Assembly: GCF_907165205.1 (NCBI RefSeq)
Contig: NC_058193.1
Span: forward strand, 4,278,001-4,342,000
Reading direction: 5' to 3'
Source of the DNA: Coccinella septempunctata
Lineage: Eukaryota; Arthropoda; Insecta; Coleoptera; Coccinellidae
Length of the DNA: 64,000 nt
Shown: one piece after another, positions 12,147-23,533 of the stretch
Numbering within the stretch: the stretch's first letter is position 1
How the letters are laid out: each line of letters opens with the position of its first letter
Notes under the pieces: generated by a model
Database searches by the model: none
Told to the model about the DNA's origin: nothing
Seen by the model: the letters and a program-made list of their open reading frames with translations, nothing else
Translations under genes and position numbers: made by a program

Positions 12147-12487
12147 TAAAATATTTTGACATTGAAATTTTTTTGGTTCTATAGTAGGCTAAGAATTTTT
12201 CGTAGTAGTTGCACGCTACCTAACCGTTGAGTGTATGGTAGTACGCCTGCTCGTGTACATGTTAGTGACAGCATTTATTTATACTTGATAGTAATTTTTA
12301 ATTATTTAAATTATGTCATAATATATATACTTATAGCTTTGAAATTATAAAAATAAATGATTTCTTATATTAATGAAAAAAAACCCAATATCGAAAAATA
12401 AAATTTGAAAATTCTGTGTTGTTGAAAGAGTTCATTATACAAAGCATTCAAAATACATAAAAAATTGAATTCTGATATTCATTAGAA

Positions 12488-12660
12488 TTATTCATTATCA
12501 GAATCAGCGGAAGCAAAATAATGAATATCATAATCTAATAATTCTTCTTCATCTCCATTATCGACGATTTTTGCGATGTCATCAATTTTCAAGGGTGTTT
12601 GGTTCCCAACAAATCCAGTTGGTTTCAAACGAAAATCTTCTAAGAGCCAACCACAGTTTC
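12488..12660 (-). pseudogene. Unidentified decayed C-terminal reading frame
   Basis: A minus-strand frame of about 56 codons ends at the stop 12488-12490. It reads WLLEDFRLKPTGFVGNQTP, then an acidic tail (DNGDEEELLDYD..). Stops lie upstream, and neighbouring frames hold fragments that look coding. It lies between the arms of the large inverted-repeat element, so I infer it is the last piece of that element's transposase. I do not recognise the family. Confidence 0.35.
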
Positions 12661-13175
12661 AGGTCGCAATTTTAATCAATCTTGATCAGTCGCATGAAGC
12701 CACATAGAATTGACATAAATCGTTCGTAAATTTTTTTGGGTTGAAGAAGACCAGCATGGTGGCAAATTGTTGTAGTCATATCTACCGCCTTTCCTTTTTT
12801 TCAAGCTGTCAACACTGCGAGCAGCTACTATCTTGTGTCCTGTTCCATCACACGGACCTCAAACGCTCTACTTTCTCTCCTGCAGCTATCATGATATCAA
12901 TTTCGATTGGTTATCAGATCGGTGTAGTTACCTATATTGACTCACCTGTTCACATCCACTTGCCAGGTAACCATAAAGAGAAATAAGTTGGCAAGCCTAC
13001 CTAGGCATATTCTATGTGTTAAAACCTAGCAATTGAGATAAAACTCATTGGGTTATCAGTGTGCAGGTAATGAAAAACAATTGATTAATATTAATTGAAT
13101 TGAAAATGGCTATGAACACTTTTCGGGAGTCAAGTTATAAGGCATATTCGTTTATAAATTATATTTGATAAACAA

Positions 13176-13210
<35 letters not shown>

Positions 13211-14662
13211 CAGATAATAAGATGAGGCCGAAGCCTATGAATCCTATACATAAATGACACTTTAGACATAAACAAACTGAAAACTATTCTAACAGAGATA
13301 AAGAGTCTAGTCGGTTTTTGAAGGAATTAACACTTTCCGCACTCACTACATCTTCCGGCAAAGAGTTACACCTAGTGAAAACCCGGTTGGGCAGGAAAAA
13401 CTGTCTCGCACGAGTTCGAAACACCTCGTGATAGAGTTTGAACTGGTGACCACGAAGATTATTGTCATTCATAGTGAAGATGTTGCCGAGGTTGCCACCA
13501 ATAAAATTATGAAGTACGCGAAAAGTCATTATGAGGTCTCCACGCATTCTACGGTCGTGAAAACTGCCAAGCCCGAACATTTGAAGTCTCTCCTCATAAG
13601 ATGGCCGAACTCTACCAAAAGGGATCCTAGTTGTGGCGCGCTGTATTCGTTCCAAACGGTGTTGGTCAGAGAGAAGATGTGGGAACCATGCAGGGCCAGC
13701 GTATTCCAAAGTCGGTCGTATATATGTGATATATACCAAGATGAAGAACTCTGCATTTCTCTACGTTCAGGGGAAGAAGCCACCTTTGACACCACTGAGT
13801 CAGCAGTAGCAGGTCATTTTGAAGAACCCCAGGAAATCGAGCATCATAGAAAAGCTTGAGGTCGTCTGCATATTGAGAGTAGAAGGATGAAAGTAAAACC
13901 TGTAGATCTGAGATGTATGCCAGGAATAGAATGGGGCCTAACACGGAGCCCTGTGGGACGCCACTGATGACCGCCCTAAAGTCAGATAGGGAATCGCCAA
14001 CTTTGACCGAGAAATACCTGCCAAAAACGAAGGATCGAAGCCATTCCAGGACGCCACCTCTCACGCCAAAATGCTCCAACTTTAAAAGCAGTCGATTTAA
14101 AGGGACACGATCGAAGGCTCGTGAAAGATCCAGATAGATAACATCTACAGGTATACCTCTGTCGGTGGATTTGGTCCAGTGATCGAGACATTGAAGCAGA
14201 CATGTGATCACTGATCGTCCCGGTAAGAAACCATGCTGGTGCTCAGGTATGATTTTTTTCTCAAGCAAAAATTGGAGCAACCTGCTACATACTACTCTCT
14301 CAGCAACCTTGGCAATGATAGGAAGAAGACTAATCGGACGGTAATTGTTCGCAGACAGTTTGTCCCCTTTCTTGAAAATGGGAGTAACCCTGGATAACTT
14401 CCATGCAGAAGGCAACTGGCCAGAACTGAATGACAACTTGATGATCTTGGTTATTGGTATCGAGAGAGAAGCGGAGCACCTCTTCAGCACACTGGCCGAG
14501 ATATCATCCAGGCCGGGGGTGGTGGATGGGTCCAACTCGTTTAAAAGATTCAATATCTCTCCCTCGCTGACATCAATAGAACACAGAGAGTTAGTATTAC
14601 GAGGTGTCGAAATTTGTGGCATAGGGTCGTCCGTTTCCACGGAAAAGGAATTGGCGAAATTG
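13176..14662 (-). pseudogene. CR1-like LINE, 5'-truncated RT with (AAT)n tail
   Basis: The minus-strand frame opens at 14662 (FANSFSVE, then ATG 14640) and runs to 13666. RT motifs are TPGLDDISA, NNYRPISLLP, FLPGRSV, YLDLSRAFDRVP, SGVPQGSVLGP and YADD. After CRVLHLG about 80 residues are missing and the frame shifts. The second part (13739-13284) gives YIRPTLEYAGPAWFPHL and a C-terminus ending SVNSFKNRLDSL. The endonuclease is absent. The 3' tail is (AAT)n on the minus strand (13176-13209). It sits inside the right arm of the long-inverted-repeat element. Confidence 0.85.
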
Positions 14663-14730
14663 TCTCATCGAGTTATCAGATGTCGATAACATACATGTAA
14701 AGGTAATGGTCGATCTCCCACTACTAATAA

Positions 14731-15382
14731 ATGAAGGTCTATCTCTTAGGAGAACTAAATTCTCATTATCTCTCATACTCCTTATGCGAATGACGTATTT
14801 TTGACTACTGTCAAAAAATTTTTAATTGAACCTTTGGATGTGTATTTTTGATGTGTGTTATAGGTTATAGGTAACTGAAATGTAAAAATAAGTTATTGAC
14901 TCACCTACTCACTAACCAAATCACCTGCGTCGAATTTACAACAGACGCCTTAGATATTTATCAAATTGCTGAAATAGAATATTTTGAGTTGAAAGGCATA
15001 TTGAAAAAATGGCTATCATTAGTGCCGATATTCTCAATAAATGTATATTGATATTTGTTAAAATCTACTATGGTGAAGAAAACGAGAGCATTCAAAAAAT
15101 GTCTTTCAGTTTCGAATGAAAAGTACATTTTTTACCCTATGAGAAAACTAGTCGAATCATGGAATAGAAAAATAAAAGAATATTTCTCTGATTCTTGACA
15201 TTGAACATTTTTTGTTTTTTGTTTAATTCGGATAACCCTGAAAGTTTTCACATGTTTATGAAAACTTTTATCCTATCGTAGTATTCAATAACTAAAAGGG
15301 TATCACAAAAACAACATTAATTTAGTAACCTGCTGCCAAATGGAAGAAACTGTACAGATTGCGAGAATTCTACTCCGAACAT
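14731..15382. other. Spacer, nothing recognised
   Basis: AT-rich DNA to the right of the large inverted-repeat element. No gene or repeat can be supported from inspection. Confidence 0.4.
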
Positions 15383-15975
15383 ATAGTCCGAGAGCTGACG
15401 ACAAAAATCAGCAAGAGTTTTGTGATGGCCCATAATTAAATATGATTCAGTATTTAGGGTTTACATGAGTCAGCACCCTTTGGCAAGATCCGGAAAATAA
15501 AATATCCCCACATGCTTCGAATAACCGCGTGCGCTCGATATCCACACTTGAGCGACTGCTGACCAGCTCTGTTCCGTTAATATGTGGTCTGACTGTTTTC
15601 TTCTTAAATTATATTATATAATTTAGCAATAAATAAATTTCCAGCTATTGCAAAACTCCTGCACTTACATCGTTATGACGACAACTTATGTGGCTTGCTG
15701 ACTCGTTATATTCCACAAAAATGAGTTTTGATCCCTTTCTTACGTTTTTTTGAACTCTTTTCTTGTTTATTGACAATTCTCAATTATTGCAAAATACTCG
15801 TAGAGCATGTTGAAATTTCACATATAACAAAGCGCGCTGCCGCCAGGTGTTTCACTACCTGATCTTGCCAATGGGTGCTGCTGACTCATTTACACCCCCA
15901 ATACTACTAAATCATATTTTATTATGGGCAATTACAAAACTCTTGCTGATTTCTGTCGCCAGCTGTCGGACTAAT
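15383..15975. mobile_element. Short non-coding element with inverted arms of about 115 bp
   Basis: The arms 15383-15493 and 15858-15975 are imperfect inverted copies. Shared stretches include TAGTCCGA(G/C)AGCTG, AATCAGCAAGAGTTTTGT, GCCCATAAT, AAATATGATT, ATGAGTCAGCA and GGCAAGATC. The 360-bp interior has no gene. It looks like a MITE or fold-back, but I cannot fix exact termini or a target duplication. Confidence 0.6.
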
Positions 15976-18385
15976 AGGGATTGCCCACGAGAAAGAAGAA
16001 GGGAGAATAATTTTTTTAAAAGTGATGAATTATCGAATGTTTATACGGACTGCTCTCTGAAACAGTTCCTACTGAACTTTGTCATTACAATAGGGACTTC
16101 GAATTAGTGGCCGATAGGCGCAGCTCACTTGAAAATAAATGGGGCCAGTTGGATATTGAATAATTCATCACATGTATTAAAATTATTTCAGCACTGAGCG
16201 ATTGCATTTTACAGTATTCTTTCTCATGGCTTTCTTTATGTTCGTAATCTTTATATGGACATTCAGTATCAAGAGGGGTCTACGTAGTTTTAGTGGTCAG
16301 TTCAAAAAGAGGAAATGAATATCTACTAATTTATATGGGGTTTTCATTCCAATTCAATTAAATCTGTGCGTCACCTCGGAGAGTCAGAATTTTTGTTATT
16401 CGTCAGACGGAACAATAATGAAGGAATCTTTTCATTTTTAATTTATTCATTCATGTTATTGACTTTCTGGGGTGAAATTATCTCTTTTTTGAATTTCCTT
16501 ATGACAAAATTTCTTGAAAAGTCTCGCCATTGGCTACAATTCGTATTCTGGTGAAATTGAAAAAAGAAGTTCTTTAAGTGCTTCTTGACGGAAGTGGAAA
16601 ATATCCTACTTATCGTTCAAGTGTTTTGGCAACACATTCTGGTAGTCTTTCTTCCTGTACGCCTTATACGGAGAGCTAGAAAGTCCCGTGGTATTAAGAG
16701 TAACACTTAATGATAAGAGTCGAAATCACCATTATGGAAAATTAGCTTTACCTCCAGATAAATACCTGATTTAGTTTTTATCCGAAAAAATTTTTACTTA
16801 TAAATAATCAACTCTATTAATTTTTAAATCTACCTAATATATTGTTCGGCAAAAATGAAACAAAATCATGATTATTTAAAAAAATAGGTAAAAAAACTCA
16901 TTTTCGGAACGCTTCCTGAGTCGAATTCTGTTGAAACTAATGCCGAAAATATCCATTAAATTGAATAAATTCAGCTGATTTTTTCTTCACTGTCCTATAA
17001 TTGTAGTTCATGTCCAGCAATTATATGCATTATTTTATAAAATGAGGGTAAAGCGAGAAAATAAAAGAATATTTGACTACTCAATACCATGGTTCAATAA
17101 GACATCGAGAAATCCATATTTTATTGTGGCTATAAAGAGATTAAAATCGTCCTATGGTCCTATGGCACCTTCACCAAATTGGACTGAAAACGAAGTAGAG
17201 GAACCCACATTTTAGTTGCAGAGAAGTGGAATTTTACGAACATATCTTCATGGAATGCCTTAGATATTCGAGTTATAGACCTAAGGTAATGTCGAAAATT
17301 TTCGAAATTTCACGAGTTGGGCCAGTAAATTTTGACGCAATTGTTGCCTCCAATAATATTGAAAAAATATGACATCCTATACGATTTCATAGTGCACATA
17401 GGGCAGGATACAGGTTTGAGTGACCTTGTTGTTTTTCCTCTGTTTCTCTTCTTTTCCATATGTTTGTGTAAGAAGAGATATATCACTTTGACCTTTGACG
17501 AGCCCCTCAGTGTTTTCTATCCTTGTCTATCCTTTTGAGCTGGTCTTTGGTAGTAGTCAGGTTATGCTGGTTCTCTTGAAATGAAATTTTTGATTATTTA
17601 AGAAGGAAAAAAATTGAACAGAATCGGAACAAAATATTATGTCTGACCACGTGAACTTCATTTCAGTGTTTCAGTTTGATCGTCCGAAAAAATTATATTT
17701 CTAAACGCAGCATTTATATCATTCTCTATTGTGCAGTGTAGTGAAAGGTGTGAAGAAAGTGACTGTCCAGAAAATGGATAATGCTCACTAATTTTGATTT
17801 TTAGATATTCCTATTCTCTATAAAAAATAAAAATAGTGTGAGAAAAAATTATTTCGATACGACAATTAATACCCGAGATATTGAATTGTAAACATGGATG
17901 CACGGCTCCAGTTAACCGAGCCCGCGATCGCTTCGTGTGACGTCATAGGGCAACACTAGTGCAGTACCAAAGACTTGATAGTCTTTGGCAGTACGTAGCG
18001 CGCTCTCGTATGAATCCTAAGGGTACCACAGATTACAGAGTAGAATAGATCTGACACTCACGTTCTACGGGGAAAAATACAGTTTGTCCCCAGGCGGTTG
18101 CCACCCAACTAACCGGGAGTAATGTCGGTATAACAGGAAACTGCAATCGCATGGCGCGAAATATAAATTAGTCCATTCACTGGTGTCTTAGACGTCGATA
18201 GAATAATATGGATTATTAGGGCGAATTTCAAGGAGAAATAAAACTTCTCATGAAAAATAAACATATATTGATATTTCCAGCACAGGAAAAAAAAATATGG
18301 ATATACATAAGCTATAATTATGGCAATGAATATATGAGCAGAGGTAAAATGTCAATAATATTGTTCATAGGAAATGAAGTTGAAA
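15976..18385. other. Gene-free spacer with one strong hairpin
   Basis: No supported coding sequence in 2.4 kb; frames of 60-90 codons here show no motifs. The only structure I see is a hairpin at 17964-17994 (CCAAAGACT, TGAT loop, AGTCTTTGG) next to a TGACGTCA palindrome at 17938-17945, in a locally GC-richer patch of about 17900-18130. Confidence 0.45.
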
Positions 18386-18399
18386 TTAAAAATATATTA

Positions 18400-21100
18400 T
18401 GACTTTAGCCTTGCGGCTTTCACACTCCTCTCCAGAGGAAAATTCACTTATCCCAGATATCTCAGATATCAAAAGGATTAAGCTCTGTTGGAGCCCTTTC
18501 CAGGTTTTCGGGCTCGTGGTGGTGGTCGGGTCCGGGTCGCTCCTCGCCTCCCTGCTGTAGGCTGGATTCCTGCTCCACCCGCACTTCCTGTCGGAGCAGA
18601 CGGTGTTCCTCTGCATTCCCCATGTACTTGCGTACAGTTCTCGCCGTTCCGAGCAGTACCGCCTTCTGCATGACTTTATAAATATTTTCGTCCAACTGAA
18701 GTTTTCTCAAGTTCTCTAGTAGTTTCTTCGGTATCAGGCCTGTAGATGAAATGACAATAGGGATGGTCTTTATATCTTTCAGCTTCCACTGTCTTCTGGT
18801 TTGTTCCTCGAGATCTGTATTTTGAAATTTTTTCAGTGTGTCTATCTAGAAGATTGTTATTATTTGGAATTGCCACGTCGATGAATAGTGCTGTGTCCTC
18901 ATCCTTATTGAGCAATATGAGGTCTGGTCTATTGTGGGTTATTTTCCGGTCTGTGAGAACAGTGCGATCCCAGTAGAGCTTGTGATGTTCGTTTTCCAGC
19001 ACAGCATCTGGATGGTAATTGTAATAAGGAACCCTTTTCGAAGTTAGAAGTTGGTGTTTTAGTGCCAATTCTTGGTGAAGAATCTTGGCAACAGCATCAT
19101 GTCTATTTTTGTACTCTGTGCCCGCGAACTTCTGACATCCCCCGGTGATGTGCTGGATAGTTTCATGTGTCGCACAGCCATAACGACAGCTATCGCCCGC
19201 CACTGAGGCATCCTTGGCGATGTATCTCATGTAATTTTTTGTTGGAATCACCTGATCCTGGATGGCGAGCATGAAGCCCTCTGTCTCAGGAAACAACCTT
19301 CCGGAAGTCAACCAGTAGTTCGACGCAGATATGTCGACGTAATCATGGTTGACCTCATTCTGGTGCCTCCCATGCAAAGATTTGCCAATCAGTTTCTGCA
19401 TTTTACTTTCTGCAGAGTGTTCGACGGTTTCCAACTGATCCTGGTGTAGCTTTAACGGTGTAGAAGTATCAGCAACACAAACTACTCGATGGAGTTCTGA
19501 CGAAGCTGCCTTGCTCAAGAAATAGTTTCGAAGTCCTTCAATTTCCTGGGACATACGGTTGGACAAATCAACAATTCCTCTACCCCCAAGATGTCGTGGC
19601 AGCTCTGTCCGTTCTATTGAGCTTTTGGGGTGATGTTTATTGTGTTTAGTCAGCATCGTCCTTATTTTTCTCTGTAAAGCTGCTAAATCGGTGGTCGTCC
19701 AAGAGATTATACCAAATGAATAGCTCAGCGCCGAACAAGCGTAGGTGTTAATCGCTTTTATCAGATTCTTGCTGTCAAGACCAGTTCTCATTATCCTCCT
19801 CAATCTTCGGGTGAACTCCTCCGTTAATTCTTTCTTCATCTGAGTCTGATTGATTTTTCTTGCCTGTTTTATGCCTAGATACTTGTATGTGTCTCCTTCC
19901 TTTAATGCTTCAATTTCTGCACCTTCCTTGAGTTTGAACGTACCATCTTCTATTTTCCCTCTCGTTATGTTTAGCAGTCGACATTTTTCTAGTCCAAACT
20001 TCATTTTGATGTCTTCCGAGAATCCTTCCACCATTTTCAGCATCAGTTGCATTTGTTTTTTGGTAGATGCGAAGAGTTTCAAATCGTCCATGTAAAGGAG
20101 ATGATTCAGTTTCATCATAGTTCTACTGCCGCTCTTGATGGAAAATCCGTAGTCCGTAGAATTCAATCTATGAGACAAGGGATTCAGGGCCATGCAGAAC
20201 CACAGAGGGCTCAGCGAGTCTCCTTGGAAAATTCCGCGTCTTATTGGAATAGGTCCTGTTGTAATGGAGCAATCTGCTGCTTTCATTTGAAGACTAGTAC
20301 GCCAGGTTGACATGGCGTTTTTCAGGAACTTAACAATATTGGGATCCACCTTGTAAATCTTCAAGATCGTCAAGAGCCATTCGTGAGGTATAGAATCGAA
20401 TGCTTTTTTGTAGTCTATGTACGCAGCGTAAAGATTCCTTCGCTTGGAGAACGCTTGATTGCAGATAACTGAATCTATTATTAGTTGTTCTTTGCACCCT
20501 CGGCTGTCTTTGGTGCATCCTTTCTGTTGCATGGCGATGATGTTATTTCTTTCGCAATGGTTGTGAATTCGATTTGAAATGCACGATGTGATTAATTTGT
20601 ACATCGTTGGAAGACATGTGATCGGTCGGTACTTGGATGGGTCTTCTGTATTCCTTTGGTCTTTAGGTAACAGGTATGTTGTGCCATGTGTAAGGAATAC
20701 TGGCATTCTTTCAGGATTTACAATGACATCATTTATTGCGGAGGTCAATTTGTCATGCATGATCCAAAGTTTCTTGATCCAGAAGTTCTGTAATCCATCA
20801 GGCCCAGGTGCTTTCCAGTTGTGCAGTCCTCTGATAGCTGATTTCACTTCTTCAATTGTGATCATGTCATGCTGCATCGGCTCATATTTTATAGCTTCAG
20901 ATTTTTCATCTTCAATCCATCCGGTATCTCCATTGAACTGAGGTTTCGTTGATAATTGTTCGGTCCAGAATTGTTCAATGGCTTCCTTTGGTGGTAATTT
21001 TCCATTTTCTCCATCCGACGATGTGAGTGACCGGTAGAAAGATTCTTCCGACTTTTCGAATGAATTATTGTCTCTTTTCCGGCTATAATTATTATTATTA
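18400..21100 (-). pseudogene. R4/Dong-like LINE, copy A1: RT, zinc finger and restriction-like endonuclease
   Basis: One long minus-strand frame (21129-18676) with RT motifs APGPDGLQNFW, YRPITCLPTMYK, IDYKKAFDSIPH, GIFQGDSLSP and YMDD (20083-20094). Then come the finger CRYGCATHETIQHITGGC (19135-19188) and a PD-(D/E)XK-like core, RPDLILLN....LFIDVAIP. That order (RT, CCHC, nuclease) defines the R2/R4 group. The apparent start with a run of Asn is the flanking (AAT)n microsatellite read as protein, so the real N-terminus is missing. Compared with the copy at 58.5 kb, two bases (CT) are lost near 18814, shifting the C-terminus into the frame 18710-18462. The copy is therefore 5'-truncated and inactive, though little decayed. 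Confidence 0.85.
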
Positions 21101-21180
21101 TTATTATTATCAATACAAAAAAAATTCAATATGCAATTTAATTATTATATACCACTCTGCAATATCAAAAGCTATAAATA

Positions 21181-21421
21181 TTGAAATAATTATAATAAAT
21201 ACTACAATTTTGTTGTGAAAAAGTAGATGCTGTCCATGTTTTCGGTCTCATTTGACCTAATCAGAACAACACAACTAATGCCTGCTTATAAAGCATAAAA
21301 TTGACAATAATTATAATAAATACTACAATTTTGTTGTGAAAAAGTAGATGCTGTCCATGCTTTCGGTCTCATTTGACCTCATCAGAACAACACAACTAAT
21401 GCCTGCTTATAAAGCATAAAA
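21181..21421 (-). ncRNA. Tandem pair of ~120-bp units with hammerhead ribozyme core
   Basis: Units 21181-21300 and 21301-21421 are nearly identical direct repeats; a decayed third end may precede them (21168-21181). On the minus strand unit 2 reads CUGAUGA (21385-21379), GGUC-AAAUGA-GACC (a perfect 4-bp stem II), GAAA (21364-21361). The GAAA and following GCAUG can pair with UAUGCU at 21418-21413 upstream, giving a six-pair stem III, including one G-U, before a CUU site: a type III layout. Stem I is weak. Unit 1 has CUGAUUA and a changed GAAA flank, so it is probably inactive. Tandem hammerhead units are known from retrozymes and satellite DNAs. Cleavage here is inference. Confidence 0.55.
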
Positions 21422-21482
21422 TTAAAATTAAAAATATTAAATACATTAACATAAAAAAAATGCAGTTGAAATTATTATATGT

Positions 21483-22330
21483 TCAGAAATCTTCAACATT
21501 ATCCAAACAGGACACAATGTTTGTTGTGAGTCGGCCATAGAAATCAAAAACAGCATGCCAAAGCTTAGAATGCATGAATAATTTGGAAAAGAAAAAATAA
21601 GTTGCCCAAAGACCTATGTGGATTTTATATTTTCCTGCAGGAAAGATTTCAAAGTGTCTAAACAACGACTCCCTGTTTTATCTTCCTCACAGTTAGATCC
21701 CCAGGAATGCACTGACATGAAATTATTAATAACTAAAGTTTTGAATGATGAAATAAAGTGTTCAACATTTGGGTTAGTATTCCTCACTCCATGTGCTCTA
21801 ATGTACCCAAAAAAGTTTACTAAACAATCTTGATTGAAAGCCCCAGTGAGAATATATTTAGTGATAATCATTGAACAGTTTTTGCCTAAGGTAAAGGAAT
21901 GCTTTCAATGTTGTCACTATATTCTTCAAAGTGGGCACCACAATGGATCTTTTCTTTCGAGGGCAGTAAAATGAAATACTGTTGAAAATTTGTATCGCCT
22001 GCTCCCAAACAACATTGTGTTCTGTTTGAATACTAACCTTCCTCTTTAAGAGTTTCGCAGTGGATGTCCAAGCTCTGGATACATTCAACGAATCAAATAA
22101 CTCATCCAAGAATAGTATAAAGTCAGCAGTGTCGATAGCCTCTCTGGGAAGCTGAAGCGGATGCTTGATTTCTAAAAAGGAAAATAGTAAATTTTTGTAT
22201 TATTATGTTTGGAAAAAATACTTACCCCATTGAGAAATGAGCTTCATCATGGACCCCACGGAGTGACTTAATACCTGACTACACAGTTTGACTTTCATTT
22301 CCATTAACACAATTTTTAAAGGGTTTGGTT
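21483..22330 (-). pseudogene. P-element-like (THAP/DDE) transposase relic with intron
   Basis: Exon A (about 22320-22226) encodes MKLISQW and ends at a GTAAGT donor. Exon B starts at 22169 after TTTTTAG; the join restores a Glu codon (WEIKHPLQLPREAIDTADF), so the 56-nt intron looks real. Exon B continues LDELFDSLNVSRAW..VVPTLKNIVTTLKAF, then a one-base frameshift near 21865, then TKYILTGAFNQD..NFFGYIR and NPNVEHFISSFK to a stop at 21614. This order fits the C-terminal half of P-type transposases, where NQDxLExFF is usual; here the E is V. The N-terminal THAP finger is absent. With a frameshift and only half a gene it is a fossil. Confidence 0.7.
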
Positions 22331-23163
22331 GGATTGGTTTAAGTATAAACGACTAATGTTTTAATTACGTGGTTCTTTTAATCAAACATTTCTTACAAGA
22401 AAATCGATTTCCTGATAAAACTGTCGACTTCAATAAATGGGTATTTTTAATTTACACTCGTATAAGATGTCGTTTGTAAACAAGAATTTGCATTAAAACA
22501 TATTGACATTGACAAATCCGATATGTCAGAATACAGTAATCTGTGGAGAACATGACATATATTTTCGTATGCAGTGCCACATAGCGTTTGATTGCAGAAC
22601 TAAAAACCGTATTTGGGGTGGGGGTAAGGAAGTGTCAAGCCCCTGGGGAACGAACATACCAAGATGCATGGATGATGGATGGTGGTGGTCGAAATCGCGG
22701 TCAAGGTTTACATCGATCTCTGGCAATACATGTCGAAGATGCTTTCAGTCAAACAAACTGAAAAATAAATAAGTTATTTGAAGAGCCCCAATAAGCATTA
22801 AGATACCTCGCCGTAACAGCTCGACCGCCATATAAAATCAAACTATTTTGTTTTGCCATCGACATCGCTGTAACTCGCGATGTAAGAGGGTGAGGCATCC
22901 TTGGTATGTGCAGTCTCATTTGAAAATGAAGGTTTGTTTTGACATCGATGTAACGATCGCGACCGCTACCTCCACCGTGCTCATCCATGCATCTTCTATT
23001 CGGTATGTCCGTACCCTAAGGAGATTACGCACTTAATATTGTAATCCAAATACAAGAAAGTCATGTATTGTGACGAAATGTAAAAACACAACGATTAATG
23101 CACCGAAAAAGTTATTTTTTTGGTCCATTTGGATGTCACAATGCAAAAGAAATGGATAAAATC
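22331..23163. other. Spacer with a short inverted repeat
   Basis: No gene supported. The blocks 22651-22720 and 22941-23012 are imperfect inverted copies (shared AAGATGCATGGATGA, ATCGCG, TTACATCGAT). They enclose about 220 bp and may be the ends of a small non-coding element. The last bases (AAATC, 23159-23163) are the target duplication of the BEL element. Confidence 0.45.
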
Positions 23164-23533
23164 TGTTTGGGAAACTAACGTTAATTTTTAATAATAAAAG
23201 TTTTTCGCGCCACATGGTATCAGGGGTCTCCCTTCCTCGACCCAAGACGGGTAACACATGCATGAGATGAACAGAAGACGCAACAGTGTAAACATCGCTC
23301 ACTAAAAAAAACCTGCCAAGAATCGCTCTATTTTTCGCTTCTAACACGCTAGTGAAGATAAATATTCCGCAAAGTGCCGTGCACGTGCCATTGTTCAGGA
23401 AGACAAAAAGGATTAACACCGTTGAACAGCAGACAAGTAAGATTCCTGATGCCAGATCGTTCGTTTGCCATTTTTTCTAACTAAAATACAATACAGTCCA
23501 CATTTCTCTCTTATAAACTGAGTTTCCCCAACA
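23164..23533 (+). repeat. 5' LTR of BEL/Pao element
   Basis: 370 bp, TG...CA, with imperfect inverted ends TGTTTGGGAAAC / GTTTCCCCAACA. It should hold the promoter and R region. The bases after it (TTTTGATCCTAACGAGCCGG) are the expected primer-binding position, but I did not match them to a particular tRNA. Confidence 0.93.

Larger units (their letters stand above)
10450..14730. mobile_element. Large element with long inverted repeats, hit by mariner and LINE
   Basis: Left arm about 10450-10960; right arm 12828-13168 plus its outer end 14655-14730. Inverted matches include GTGGGAAATCGACC with GTGGGAGATCGACC, CTCGATGAGACAA, ATATGCCTAGGTAGGCTT, ACCAATCGAAATTGATATCAT and GAGAGAAAGTAGAGCGTT. The right arm is split by a CR1-like LINE (13176-14662), and the left arm has about 110 extra bases (10794-10905). 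Between the arms lie a dead mariner and a short decayed frame (12488-12655). Long arms around a decayed interior suggest a DNA transposon whose own transposase is almost lost. Confidence 0.7.

Noticed and set aside
13428..13859. Plus-strand frames across the CR1-like LINE and similar shadows over the R4 elements
   Set aside because: They are antisense to clear RT coding sequence and carry no motifs.
21090..21129. Asn-rich N-terminus with start codon on the R4 copy at 18-21 kb
   Set aside because: It is the flanking (AAT)n microsatellite read as codons; the element's true start is missing.
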